The notes beneath the pieces are model-generated. The model was given only the letters and a program-made list of their open reading frames with translations. It was not told where the DNA came from and made no database searches. A DNA stretch of 64,000 bases, taken from contig NZ_BOVL01000001.1 of assembly GCF_019972155.1 (NCBI RefSeq), forward strand, positions 62,001 to 126,000, in the 5' to 3' direction. The DNA comes from Bradyrhizobium sp. RD5-C2. Lineage in GTDB: Bacteria; Pseudomonadota; Alphaproteobacteria; Rhizobiales; Xanthobacteraceae. A program made the position numbers and the translations under genes. Shown here piece after piece: positions 51,239 to 61,227 of the stretch; the stretch's first letter is position 1, and each line of letters starts with the position of its first letter.

Positions 51239-51742
51239 TCAGAACAGCGAGCTGTCGATCTTCGTCGTCGACTTGACCTTTCGCAGGATGATGGTCGTGC
51301 GGTAGCTCGCGATATCGGTGTCCGGATGCATCAGGCGGTCGAGGATGAACGATTGATAGCTCGCGAGATCTGAGGACACGACCCGCAGCGCGTAGTCCCA
51401 ATCGCCGGCGATCATGCAGCATTCGACGACCTCCGGAAGGTTGATGACCTTCTTCTCGAAACGCGCGAAGGATTCCCTGTTCTGCTGCTTGAGGCGGACT
51501 TCGACGATCACGTCGAACCCGAGTCCAACTCGCGCAGCGTCCACCAGCGCCACATACGAATTGATGACGCCGGTCTCTTCCAGGGTCCGGACGCGTCGCA
51601 TGCAGGGGGCAGACGAGAGGCCGATCCGTTCGGCCAGCTCGAGATTGGTGATGCGCCCCTCGGCTTGCAGCACATCGAGGATTTTGCGGTCCATCTCGTC
51701 GATCACGATCGTGGTTCCCATTTCTTTCGCATCTTCTGCCAT
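51239..51742 (-). CDS. Lrp/AsnC-family regulator
   Basis: A 167-residue Lrp-type regulator: HTH in MDRKILDVLQAEGRITNLEL and IGLSSAPCMRRVRTLEETGV, then the RAM effector domain (VECCMIAGDWDYALRVVSSD). ATG at 51742 or 51721 is possible. It is divergent from the dialkylglycine decarboxylase gene with an 8-bp dyad between, so it likely regulates that gene in response to an amino acid. Confidence 0.92.
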   Translation of the reverse strand: MAEDAKEMGTTIVIDEMDRKILDVLQAEGRITNLELAERIGLSSAPCMRRVRTLEETGVINSYVALVDAARVGLGFDVIVEVRLKQQNRESFARFEKKVINLPEVVECCMIAGDWDYALRVVSSDLASYQSFILDRLMHPDTDIASYRTTIILRKVKSTTKIDSSLF

Positions 51743-51754
51743 TTGCGCAATTGA

Positions 51755-53167
<1,413 letters not shown>

Positions 53168-53168
53168 A

Positions 53169-53951
53169 TCAATCCTTGCGGAACACGATCGAGGCCATCC
53201 AGCCGGTCATCAGCGCCATGAACGCGGTGACGAGGCCGTAGACGAGGCCGTTCTGCCGCGCGGTGGTGGCGACGAACTGCTCGAAGCCCACCTTGACGAT
53301 CTCGAAGGCGGTCTCGGTCTTGGTCACCAGCGCGCCGTCGGAAAACAGCTTGATCTCGACATTGTAGGTCCCGATCGGCACCTCCGCCGGCAGCGGAATG
53401 CCGGTGCGGAACAAGGTCGGGGTCAGGAACGTCACCGCCGACGTCGCCTCGCGGTACAGCCCGTGTTCGGAGCGCAGCCGGACGAAGGCGCTGCGGAACG
53501 GATCGTTCGGCACCACGTCGGCAAAGTCGGGCCCGACCCGCTGCATCAGCAGCACGTTGTTGAGCCCGAGCTGCTGCCGCCGCTGTACCTCCGGCGAGGC
53601 AATCTGCTCGAACGGGCGATTGGAGAACAGTGCGAGATAGCCCGGCACCTGCAGGAACTGCCGCGAGTCGGTGTTGATCCAGATCCCGAATTTGCGTTCC
53701 TTGCGCCGCGTCACCATGTCGGCACGCGGGCCCGACACCGTGACGACGAGGTCGTAATTGCCGCGACTGGATGGCGTCTTGTCGTCCTTCTCGACCGAGC
53801 CGAACAGCACGAGCTCGCCGCCGGAATAGTTCGGCGTCACCGTGACGCGGTGGTTGGAGACCGACACGATCAGCCGCTCGGCACGCGCCGGTACCGCCGC
53901 CAGGCTGGCGACGACGAGGCCCATGATCGCAAGCGACGCGCGCAGCCTCAT
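53169..53951 (-). CDS. TIGR02186-family membrane-anchored protein
   Basis: A 260-residue protein with a signal peptide (1-24) and one C-terminal membrane helix (about 235-255, VYGLVTAFMALMTGWMASIVF). The periplasmic part contains NHRVTVTPNYSGGELVLFGS and GIWINTDSRQFLQVPGYLA, typical of TIGR02186, a family of unknown function found next to TSUP/TauE permeases. Its ATG overlaps the permease stop by 4 nt. It is convergent with dgdA. Confidence 0.9.
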   Translation of the reverse strand: MRLRASLAIMGLVVASLAAVPARAERLIVSVSNHRVTVTPNYSGGELVLFGSVEKDDKTPSSRGNYDLVVTVSGPRADMVTRRKERKFGIWINTDSRQFLQVPGYLALFSNRPFEQIASPEVQRRQQLGLNNVLLMQRVGPDFADVVPNDPFRSAFVRLRSEHGLYREATSAVTFLTPTLFRTGIPLPAEVPIGTYNVEIKLFSDGALVTKTETAFEIVKVGFEQFVATTARQNGLVYGLVTAFMALMTGWMASIVFRKD

Positions 53952-54904
53952 GGCGGGGCCCCGCCGGTTTCGCGGATGCTGAACAGGTCCTGCGGCCGGA
54001 TCACCAGCTCGACCGCAAAGCGGATGCCGACCGCGAGCACGAGGAGGCCGAGCAGCAGGCGCAGATGCTCGCCGCGGATCTTCTGGCCGGCGCGGGCGCC
54101 GAACTGCGCGCCGGTGACGCCGCCGATCATCAGGATCAGCGCCAGCACGGCGTCGACCAGATGGTTCGTCACGGCGTGCAGCATGGTCGCGAATACCATG
54201 GTGACGAGGGTGAGCACCATCGAGGTGCCGATCACGGTCGAGGTCGGCACCCGCAGCACATAGATCATCAGCGGCACCAGGATGAAGCCGCCGCCGATTC
54301 CCATCACCGCGCCGATGAAGCCGATCACGAGCCCGACCACGACGACCGGGATGACCGAGAGGTAGATCTTGGAGCGCTTGAAGCGCAGCTTCAGCGGCAG
54401 GCCGTGGATCCAGCCATGGCTGCCGGGCTTGCGCAGCGTGACCGGGCCGCCGCGCCGGGAACGGAGCATCGCGCGCAGGCCTTCCCAGAACATCAGCCCG
54501 CCGACCGTGGTCAGCAGGATGACGTAGGACAGCGCGATCATCAGGTCGAGCTGGCCGAGCGAGCGCAGGAAGGTGAAGGTCCACACGCCGAGCGCAGTGC
54601 CGATCGTGCCGCCGACCAGCAGCACCGCCGCCAGCAGCGGGTCGATCGCGCGCCGGCGCCAATAGGAGATCGCGCCGGAGAACGAGGAGGCCGCGATGTG
54701 GCTCGCCACCGAGGCCACCGCGACCGCGGGCGCGATGCCGACGAAGATCAAGAGCGGCGTCATCAGGAAGCCGCCGCCGATCCCGAACATGCCGGAGACG
54801 AAGCCAACCGCCGCGCCCATCGCCAGGATGAGGAAGACATTGACCGGAATGTCGGCGATCGGGAGGTAGAGCTGCACGCGCGTCGCTTCTTGTCGGTTCG
54901 CCAC
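53948..54904 (-). CDS. TSUP-family (TauE/SafE-like) sulfite/organosulfonate exporter
   Basis: A 318-residue permease with about eight helices and the two TSUP repeats: GFVSGMFGIGGGFLMTPLLI and GFIGAVMGIGGGFILVPLMI, both with the G-I-G-G-G motif. The family moves sulfite or organosulfur anions. The downstream TIGR02186 gene is translationally coupled and is a known companion, so they probably form a complex. Substrate not shown. Confidence 0.92.
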   Translation of the reverse strand: MANRQEATRVQLYLPIADIPVNVFLILAMGAAVGFVSGMFGIGGGFLMTPLLIFVGIAPAVAVASVASHIAASSFSGAISYWRRRAIDPLLAAVLLVGGTIGTALGVWTFTFLRSLGQLDLMIALSYVILLTTVGGLMFWEGLRAMLRSRRGGPVTLRKPGSHGWIHGLPLKLRFKRSKIYLSVIPVVVVGLVIGFIGAVMGIGGGFILVPLMIYVLRVPTSTVIGTSMVLTLVTMVFATMLHAVTNHLVDAVLALILMIGGVTGAQFGARAGQKIRGEHLRLLLGLLVLAVGIRFAVELVIRPQDLFSIRETGGAPP

Positions 54905-55144
54905 ATGCTGGGGCGCAAGGCCGCATCACGGCGTGATGTCGTTCTGGTCGGGCATTCTCCGGCTGAACGAATCCGGTCGGCGCGCAAGAAGCAGGCGAAC
55001 GCGGGTCGATTGCCGCGTTCTTGCATAACCGAAATCGGCGAGGGGAGGGACTAAAGATTCCGCCTCGGGTGGCATTTTTCGCCGCACGTGGCCGCTCGGC
55101 TTCGGACGTGGTTGATAATTCAGATTAATGACGCCCGTGCTGGC

Positions 55145-56029
55145 TCAGGGCCGCTCGACCGGCTTGGTGATCAGGTTCAGCGCAAGCGCTTCCTTCGGGC
55201 TCAACCAGCGGATATCCGAGGTCTGCGACATCGCTTCCACGATCCCGGAGGCGACGCCCATCTTGGTCATGTAGCCCAGCACCATACCCTGGATGCGTTG
55301 TGCCTCCGCGAGGGGATCGCTGACCGGTGCGCTGGTCGTGAAGCGATGCACGCCGAGCCGCGAGCCCGCGATGCCATAGCGGGTCTGGCCGCCGGCATAG
55401 ACCAGGACGCAGGCGCTCGCGCAGGCAGAAGGGCGGAGCTTGCCCGATGCGTCTGACGTGGCGACCGCGGTGACGAGCCCATGTGAGCGGATGACCTCGC
55501 CCATGATCGCCGCCTGGTTCAGCGCACCGCCCTGCGACGACAGCAGCACGGCATCACCAGGTGCGAGACGCGCCTCGCTCAGCCGGTCGCGGAACCAGCT
55601 CGCGCTGGCCGAGCCGATCTTGCCGCTGATCGCAAGCGCACGCCGGCCGTGGCCCGAACCGTCGATGTCGACATCAGGAATCACAGCCGAATTCATGCTC
55701 GCCGCGATATAGGTCTCGCGCCAGAAGTCCCAGGCGCCCGGCTTCGACAGGTCGCGATAGGCCTGAATGGCGACGCTCGACAGCAGCAGCACGAAGATGA
55801 TGACCGACCAGAGCGAGAACCGGAAGGTGCGGGGCGGCGATGCCGCGTTCCCTTGCGGAGGCGGAGCAGACGGCGGAGGAGAAGACGGAGGCTTGGGAGG
55901 CGCGGCAAACGGCGACGGCCTCTCGCGCGGCGGCGCGACGCGGGGTCCGGTCGGCGACGAACGATGGCCCGTTCCATCATCCTGACGATCGTCGACAGAC
56001 AAGCCTGCCCTCCGGAACGCGTGCGCCAT
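55145..56029 (-). CDS. Membrane-anchored ClpP-like protein
   Basis: A 294-residue protein. A Pro-rich cytosolic N-terminus (1-65) leads to one membrane helix (about 72-90, SLWSVIIFVLLLSSVAIQAY) and a periplasmic ClpP/crotonase-like domain: DAVLLSSQGGALNQAAIMGEVI, SACASACVLVYAGGQTRYG (Ser in S-A-C), and RLGVHRF with a candidate His, ending SPKEALALNLIT. The same A-S-A-C box is in the secreted protein at 27103. Serine protease activity is possible but unproven. It starts 96 nt after the PodJ-like gene ends. Confidence 0.82.
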   Translation of the reverse strand: MAHAFRRAGLSVDDRQDDGTGHRSSPTGPRVAPPRERPSPFAAPPKPPSSPPPSAPPPQGNAASPPRTFRFSLWSVIIFVLLLSSVAIQAYRDLSKPGAWDFWRETYIAASMNSAVIPDVDIDGSGHGRRALAISGKIGSASASWFRDRLSEARLAPGDAVLLSSQGGALNQAAIMGEVIRSHGLVTAVATSDASGKLRPSACASACVLVYAGGQTRYGIAGSRLGVHRFTTSAPVSDPLAEAQRIQGMVLGYMTKMGVASGIVEAMSQTSDIRWLSPKEALALNLITKPVERP

Positions 56030-56125
56030 TGGCGCTGGGATATGCGCCTGTCTACACGGCGGAAGGGCGGAGGGCTAGGACAGCGGCGCCGTCAAGGCGC
56101 CGCAGCTACTTTCAAATAGGTGAGA

Positions 56126-59100
56126 TCAGTGTGCGGCCAGCGCCGCGGTCCGCTTCGACGGTGGCTTGACGGACTTCGCCGCCGCGGGCTGCACGGGCGC
56201 TCCGTCCCAGCCGCCAGCCGGGGCCGGCACGTTGACCGCATCGCTCGGCTGCGGCTCGGGGGTAAAGGTCTGGATCGCAAGCTTCGCTGCGGCCAGCGAC
56301 TGCGGATCGAGCCGCTTGGCGATATCGTCGCGCTTGTGGCCGGCGTCGGCGTCGCCCTGCGCGGCCGCGAGGCTGAACCACTTGAACGACTCGGCGAGGT
56401 TCTGTTCGACCCCGATGCCGCGGGCATAGAGGATGCCGAGGTTGACCTGGCTGTCGGCGACGCCGCGATCGCCGGCCTTGCGGAACCACTGCGCGGCGCT
56501 CTTGTAATCGGCGCCCTTGCCGCCGCCATCGGCGTCGAGCACGGCGAGGTTATGCATCGCCTTGGCGTTGCCACGCTCCGCAGCCTGCACGTAATAGCGC
56601 CGTGCGACATCGAAGTCGCGCTTCACGCTGAGGCCCTTCTCGTAGAAGGTGCCGAGCCGGAACATCGCGGGCACCACGCCGGCCTGCGCCGCGCGGCCAT
56701 ACCATTTGGCGGCTTCGTCGACATTGGCGGGCACGCCCTTGCCTTCGGCAAAGCGGACGCCGACCTCATAGGCCGCGGCCGCATCGCCCTTGATCGCAGC
56801 CGTGCGCAGCGCGGGACCGCCGATCGCGTCGGGCAGCTTCTCGCCCGCCGGAATTTGGACCATGGCAAGCTTGCCGCCGAGCGGCGGCGCGGTCGGAATC
56901 GTGCCGGTGATATCGCTGGCGGCGGCGACCGGTGCCGCAGCCGGCTCAGGCGCCGCGGCGGGCGCGGGAGCCTGCGGGATCGTTACCTGCGCGCTGTCGA
57001 GCGTGTTCGGCGCCGCCGTGTTGTTGGACTGGCGGCCGAGCGGTGTCGGCGAGGTCATCGACGGTCCGGGCACTGACGGCCCGGGTGCACTGGACGGCGC
57101 AGGGGCAACGGAATTCTCGGCGGGCGGCTGCACGGGCGGCGCTGCCGGTTGGCTGTGCTCGATCGCCGGCGCCTGCGGCGCGGAGCTGGTATCGAGCAGG
57201 TTCATCGCCATCTTGGCAGTCGAGAGCAGGATTACGACCACGCTCGCGCCGACCAGCAGCGAGCGGATCTTGGAGGTGATGGTCGAAGGCTGGGCTTCGG
57301 CAGCGCCAGTCGCCGCCGCACCAGTCGCGGGCGCGCCGGCCTTGCCGGCGGCGGCCTTCGCGGCCTTGTCGGCCTTCTCCTTGGCCTTGGCGGCAGCCTT
57401 GCTCGCTGCCCGCGCGGCCTTGTCGTTGACGGGTTGCGCGGCGGCGGCCTGCGCGGCACGGCGCGCGGCGGCGATGAAGCTCGAGGTCGAGACCGGCTCC
57501 TTCTTGCCGGCGGGAAGATCAGAGATCGCACGCTCGGAATCGGCGATCCGCTCCGACGGCGACGACGCGCGGCCCGACGGGCGGGTACCCGGCTCGAGCG
57601 GATGATCCGGCGGCAGTTCCGGTGCGATCGCAGCGCGCGCGGAGGCGGCATGCGGCTCCAGGATCTCGCTGATCGCGCGCGGCGGCAGCGGCGGCGGTGC
57701 GGTCTCGACCGGCTGCGCGGCATGGAATTCGCGCGGCGCCGACATGAAGTGCTCCTGCGCGAGCGCAGGATTGGGCAATTCGGGCCGGTACGAATCAGGC
57801 CTGTATGCTTCAGACTTGTATGATTCAGGCTGCGCGGTCGGCTGCGGCATCTCCATCCGCGGCGCTTCCATCCGCGGTTCGGCATAAGCAGGGGCGGGCG
57901 GAGCCGGCGGCGCGGTGCGGACCGTGCGCAGATCGTTCTCGATCATCGCCAACCGATCGACGACATGGCCGAGCGTGTTGTGAACGGTCTCGAGCGAGTC
58001 CTGGGTGCGGCGATCGGTCTCCGACTGGCTGAAGCGGATGTCGGACAGCTCGCGCTTCACCAGGTCGACGATGCCGCTGTCCATCATCGGCTGCGGCGCG
58101 GCGGTGTTGCGGGTGGCGTCGGCGAGCGAGGCGAGATGGGCGTGCTGCGCCTCGAGGTGCCGCATGATGTCATGCAGCCCTTCCTCGACCCGGCCGAGAT
58201 TGCCGGAGCGCTGGTCGGCGGACTCCAGGCGCTCGAGCAGATACGAGACGCGCTGCTCGAGATGGGTGAACGCCGACGAGCTGTCGTTGCCGACCTGCAT
58301 GCGGTCGATCCGCTCCGACAGCGAGCGCAGCGCGCCTTCGATAGCGTCGGTATTGTCGTAGCCGGCGACCGGCCGCTCGCGGGTCTCCAGCGTCGAGGCC
58401 AATGCGGCGATGCGCTGCTCGATTCCGGCGAAGGCATCGACGTGGGACTCGGCGCGCGACATCTGCGACAGCTGGTCGACCTTCGCGGCGAGCGCATGCA
58501 CGTCACCGGAGAGCTGCAATAGCGCGTCGTTGGAGGCGACATTGGAGACGATGGCGCGCAGCGCGGCGATCGCGCTCTCGAGCTGATGCACCGTCGACGG
58601 ATCGTCGTTGGCGCGCAGGATCATGTCGAGCTTGCCGCCGAGATTGCGGATCGCTTCGTCATAGCCGGTGAGCTGCTCGGCGGGCGTCAGCGTGCGCAGC
58701 GCCTCGCGGATTTCCGACAGCGCGCGCTCGATGCCGGTGATCACCTGGCCTTGACCGTTGCTGCTGTCCTGGCGGATCTCGTCGATCCGGTGATGCAGCG
58801 AGCGGATCTCGTTCTCGATCGATTCGATCGCGCGGCGTGGCATCGCCTCGGTGATCGCCTGGCGGATTTCGGCAAGCTCGCCGCGGAAGGCCGCGATCGA
58901 TTGCTCTATATGGTCGGGCCGCTGCAGCGCCTCGATCTGGCTCGTGATCTTGAGCAAATGCCGCTCGAGCGAGGAGAAATCGGGCCCGGCCGGCGCAGCC
59001 GGCGGCGGCGGCGCATAGGCGGCCATCGGCGGCGCCGATTGCTGCATCGGGGGCGCACTGCGCGGCGGCATCTGCCGTGCTGCTGATGCGTCGAGCTCGT

Positions 59101-59674
59101 TCTGGCGCGCGGCGATCTCCGCGATCGCGGAATCGAACGACGCCGGGCTGAGCGGCGGCGAGGGGCGATAGACCTGGGCTGCGGCGCGCTCGACCGCTTC
59201 CGCCTGGCGAAGCCTCTCTTCCAGTTGCCGGTCCTGCATCTGCGGCTCCCGCTGCATCTGCGCTTCACGCATCGGCTGGGGCTGCGGCTCGCGCGCCGGC
59301 TGCGGTCGCGAAATCTGCGACAGCCGCGCATCGAGGCGCGAAATCGCGTCGTTCAGCTGCCGTGCGACGGCGGGCTGGCCGCGCGGTACTTCGGCGCGCA
59401 CGGCTTCGGCGCGTGTCATTGGCTTTGCGATCTGTTCGATCTGGCGGGTGATCGCGTCGAGCCGCTGATGGATGTCGGCGACCTCGCGGCTTTCCCGGCT
59501 CGGCATCGGCTGCCGTTGCTCGGGCGCCGTGCGCCAATCCGGCGGGCTCGGCTCGCCGACGGTGGAATTCAGCCAGTCGTTCAGCGACATGCCGGCGCGG
59601 CGCGCAGCCGCCTCGGCCCTGTCGCGGACGGAGGGATCGATGCCGTCAACACTCCACGATACGCGCGAATTCAT
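56126..59674 (-). CDS. PodJ-like Sel1-repeat polar localisation protein
   Basis: An 1182-residue protein organised like PodJ, the polar organelle scaffold. Residues 1-45 (VDGIDPSVRDRAEAAARRAG, LNDWLNSTVG) are the conserved N-terminus; about 60-600 is Pro/Gln-rich and then coiled-coil; about 690-790 is Ala/Lys-rich; one membrane helix at about 805-825 (LLVGASVVVILLSTAKMAMN); a Pro/Ala-rich periplasmic linker follows, then four Sel1-like repeats (about 955-1115, e.g. AAYEVGVRFAEGKGVPANVD). In Caulobacter PodJ organises the new pole for stalk and pilus function. No peptidoglycan-binding C-terminus is present here. Four GANTC sites lie near its start. Confidence 0.9.
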   Translation of the reverse strand: MNSRVSWSVDGIDPSVRDRAEAAARRAGMSLNDWLNSTVGEPSPPDWRTAPEQRQPMPSRESREVADIHQRLDAITRQIEQIAKPMTRAEAVRAEVPRGQPAVARQLNDAISRLDARLSQISRPQPAREPQPQPMREAQMQREPQMQDRQLEERLRQAEAVERAAAQVYRPSPPLSPASFDSAIAEIAARQNELDASAARQMPPRSAPPMQQSAPPMAAYAPPPPAAPAGPDFSSLERHLLKITSQIEALQRPDHIEQSIAAFRGELAEIRQAITEAMPRRAIESIENEIRSLHHRIDEIRQDSSNGQGQVITGIERALSEIREALRTLTPAEQLTGYDEAIRNLGGKLDMILRANDDPSTVHQLESAIAALRAIVSNVASNDALLQLSGDVHALAAKVDQLSQMSRAESHVDAFAGIEQRIAALASTLETRERPVAGYDNTDAIEGALRSLSERIDRMQVGNDSSSAFTHLEQRVSYLLERLESADQRSGNLGRVEEGLHDIMRHLEAQHAHLASLADATRNTAAPQPMMDSGIVDLVKRELSDIRFSQSETDRRTQDSLETVHNTLGHVVDRLAMIENDLRTVRTAPPAPPAPAYAEPRMEAPRMEMPQPTAQPESYKSEAYRPDSYRPELPNPALAQEHFMSAPREFHAAQPVETAPPPLPPRAISEILEPHAASARAAIAPELPPDHPLEPGTRPSGRASSPSERIADSERAISDLPAGKKEPVSTSSFIAAARRAAQAAAAQPVNDKAARAASKAAAKAKEKADKAAKAAAGKAGAPATGAAATGAAEAQPSTITSKIRSLLVGASVVVILLSTAKMAMNLLDTSSAPQAPAIEHSQPAAPPVQPPAENSVAPAPSSAPGPSVPGPSMTSPTPLGRQSNNTAAPNTLDSAQVTIPQAPAPAAAPEPAAAPVAAASDITGTIPTAPPLGGKLAMVQIPAGEKLPDAIGGPALRTAAIKGDAAAAYEVGVRFAEGKGVPANVDEAAKWYGRAAQAGVVPAMFRLGTFYEKGLSVKRDFDVARRYYVQAAERGNAKAMHNLAVLDADGGGKGADYKSAAQWFRKAGDRGVADSQVNLGILYARGIGVEQNLAESFKWFSLAAAQGDADAGHKRDDIAKRLDPQSLAAAKLAIQTFTPEPQPSDAVNVPAPAGGWDGAPVQPAAAKSVKPPSKRTAALAAH

Positions 59675-59800
59675 GATTCCGTCCGGTCCCGACTCCGGCG
59701 CTACACCCTGCGCCCGCAGCCTCCCCGCGCATTCCCGTTAAGAGACAATCGAATTCTGCGCTGGTCGTCTGCTTCAGCTGCTGACTTTTTCCCGTCACGG

Positions 59801-59815
59801 TAAATAACGGGTTAA
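59801..59815 (-). promoter_or_regulatory. Near-consensus CtrA box upstream of the PodJ-like gene
   Basis: Minus strand TTAACCCGTTATTTA: TTAA-N7-TTTA, one mismatch from TTAA-N7-TTAA, about 127 nt before the start codon. Confidence 0.4.
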
Positions 59816-59952
59816 GGAATGCGGCCGGCGGGCCTTAAAGTTAGGGATTCCGGGAACCTGTTGCGCCGGATCAGGACACGCCTATCGCATTCCGGCAGAG
59901 CGGATTCCGCGTCACATGTCGGTACGCGCACAGCATGACCTGAGATTTGTTT

Positions 59953-60540
59953 CTAGCCGTTGCCTTCGCGCTTGCCGTCGTCGAGCGGCAGCACATTCCT
60001 GCGGCCGGACATCGCCGACAGCGCGTCGAGCGCTTCCTCGCACCACTCCACCACCATGCGCTCATGGCGCATGCCGAGGCGCAGGCTGAGCATCTTGCCG
60101 ACATCGGCGGGCGGCGCGGCGCCGTCGGGAAATCGCTTGTTGAGCAGGCGCTCGTAACGCTCATAGCGGTCGCGGTGATGCTCCAGCCGCGCCATCAGGT
60201 CGGTGCGCAGCGGCTCGATGTCGACGCAGTCGAGCGCGTAGAGCCGGACCAGCAGGTCGTCCTTGATGGAGGGCGGAACGCTCGGCCGCGCCGCCCAGTG
60301 TTTCAGCGCCGCGCGGCCCTCGGCCGTCAGGGTGTAGACCAGCTTGTTGGGCTTGCCGGACTGCACCACCTCGCGGCCCTGGACATGGCCCTTGTCGCGC
60401 AGCCGGGAGAGCTCGCGGTAGATCTGCTGATGGTCGGCCTTCCAGAAGAAGCCGATCGAGGCGTCGAACGTCTTGGCGAGCTCATAGCCCGTCATCGGAC
60501 GTTCCGTGAGGCATGCGAGGATTGCGTCACCGAGTGCCAA
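59953..60540 (-). CDS. PadR-family transcriptional regulator
   Basis: A 195-residue PadR regulator: ALGDAILACLTERPMTGYELAKTF, KADHQQIYRELSRLRDKGHV and TAEGRAALKHW form the winged helix domain, and the C-terminal half is the helical dimerisation domain. The start is TTG (60540) with GGAGGT upstream. It is divergent from the SnoaL-like gene at 60703 with a 22-bp dyad between them, so it should repress that gene and itself; phenolic acids are common ligands in the family. Confidence 0.92.
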   Translation of the reverse strand: MALGDAILACLTERPMTGYELAKTFDASIGFFWKADHQQIYRELSRLRDKGHVQGREVVQSGKPNKLVYTLTAEGRAALKHWAARPSVPPSIKDDLLVRLYALDCVDIEPLRTDLMARLEHHRDRYERYERLLNKRFPDGAAPPADVGKMLSLRLGMRHERMVVEWCEEALDALSAMSGRRNVLPLDDGKREGNG

Positions 60541-60607
60541 CGCCCACCTCCATCTCAGTTCCCAGGAAGGCCATTCTGAAGTTCGCTTGACTTTATGCGT
60601 TACTGTG

Positions 60608-60629
60608 CATATGCGTCAATATGCATATG
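60608..60629. promoter_or_regulatory. PadR operator candidate
   Basis: CATATGC - 8 nt - GCATATG, perfect 7-bp arms in the 162-nt space between the PadR and SnoaL-like genes. AT-rich dyads of this kind are typical PadR sites. Confidence 0.6.
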
Positions 60630-60702
60630 GTGATCGGCGTGCCGCCTTGTCGCGCGCGGCCGATGTTCAGGCCTCTCAACCCCTGCCGCAGGAGACGTCC
60701 GA

Positions 60703-61119
60703 ATGAGCAAGCCGGGCCTCGACAAGTGGTACGCCTACATGAAGTCCCACGACACCGCCGCGCTGTGGGATCTGCTGCATCCCGACGCGGTGTTCGAAAG
60801 CCCGGCCGTGCACACGCCGCAGCGCGGCCGCGACATCACCTTCAAATATCTGACCAGCGCCGCCAAGGTGCTCGGCGGCCCGACCTTCAAATATCTCGGC
60901 GAGTGGCGCAACGACACCGGCGCGGTGCTCGAGTTCGAGAACGAGATCGACGGCATCAAGCTGAACGGCGTCGACATCATCACGTTCGACGGTGACGGCC
61001 GGATCACGCATTTCAAGGTGATGGTGCGCCCGCTCAAGGCGATCAACCTGCTGCATCAGATGATGGGCGAGGAGTTGATGAAGCAGAGCGGCGCAACGTC
61101 GCAATCACAGTCTCGCTAG
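60703..61119 (+). CDS. SnoaL / NTF2-like protein
   Basis: A 138-residue NTF2-fold protein: WYAYMKSHDTAALWDLLHPD, VFESPAVHTPQRGRDITFKY and GVDIITFDGDGRITHFKVMV. Probable small-molecule isomerase, cyclase or binding protein; the substrate is unknown. It is divergent from PadR and 108 nt upstream of the acyl-CoA dehydrogenase, so it may be the first gene of a fatty-acid- or aromatic-related operon. Confidence 0.88.
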   Translation: MSKPGLDKWYAYMKSHDTAALWDLLHPDAVFESPAVHTPQRGRDITFKYLTSAAKVLGGPTFKYLGEWRNDTGAVLEFENEIDGIKLNGVDIITFDGDGRITHFKVMVRPLKAINLLHQMMGEELMKQSGATSQSQSR

Positions 61120-61227
61120 GACCTGCCGCGGACCTCCGGAACCGGATAAGGTCCGCTCCAACAAACCCAAGGACGAACTGCGCAGCATCGGTCGCGCGTG
61201 CGACCGCGAGCCAGCCGGGAGATCAGC

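Noticed and set aside
60539..60562. AACG-N15-GTTCC on the PadR upstream side
   Set aside because: The spacer is 15 nt rather than 16-17 and the site overlaps the start codon.
61158..61190. GGAAC upstream of the acyl-CoA dehydrogenase
   Set aside because: At a 16-17-nt spacing there is AACA or similar, not CGTT, so it does not match an EcfG promoter.
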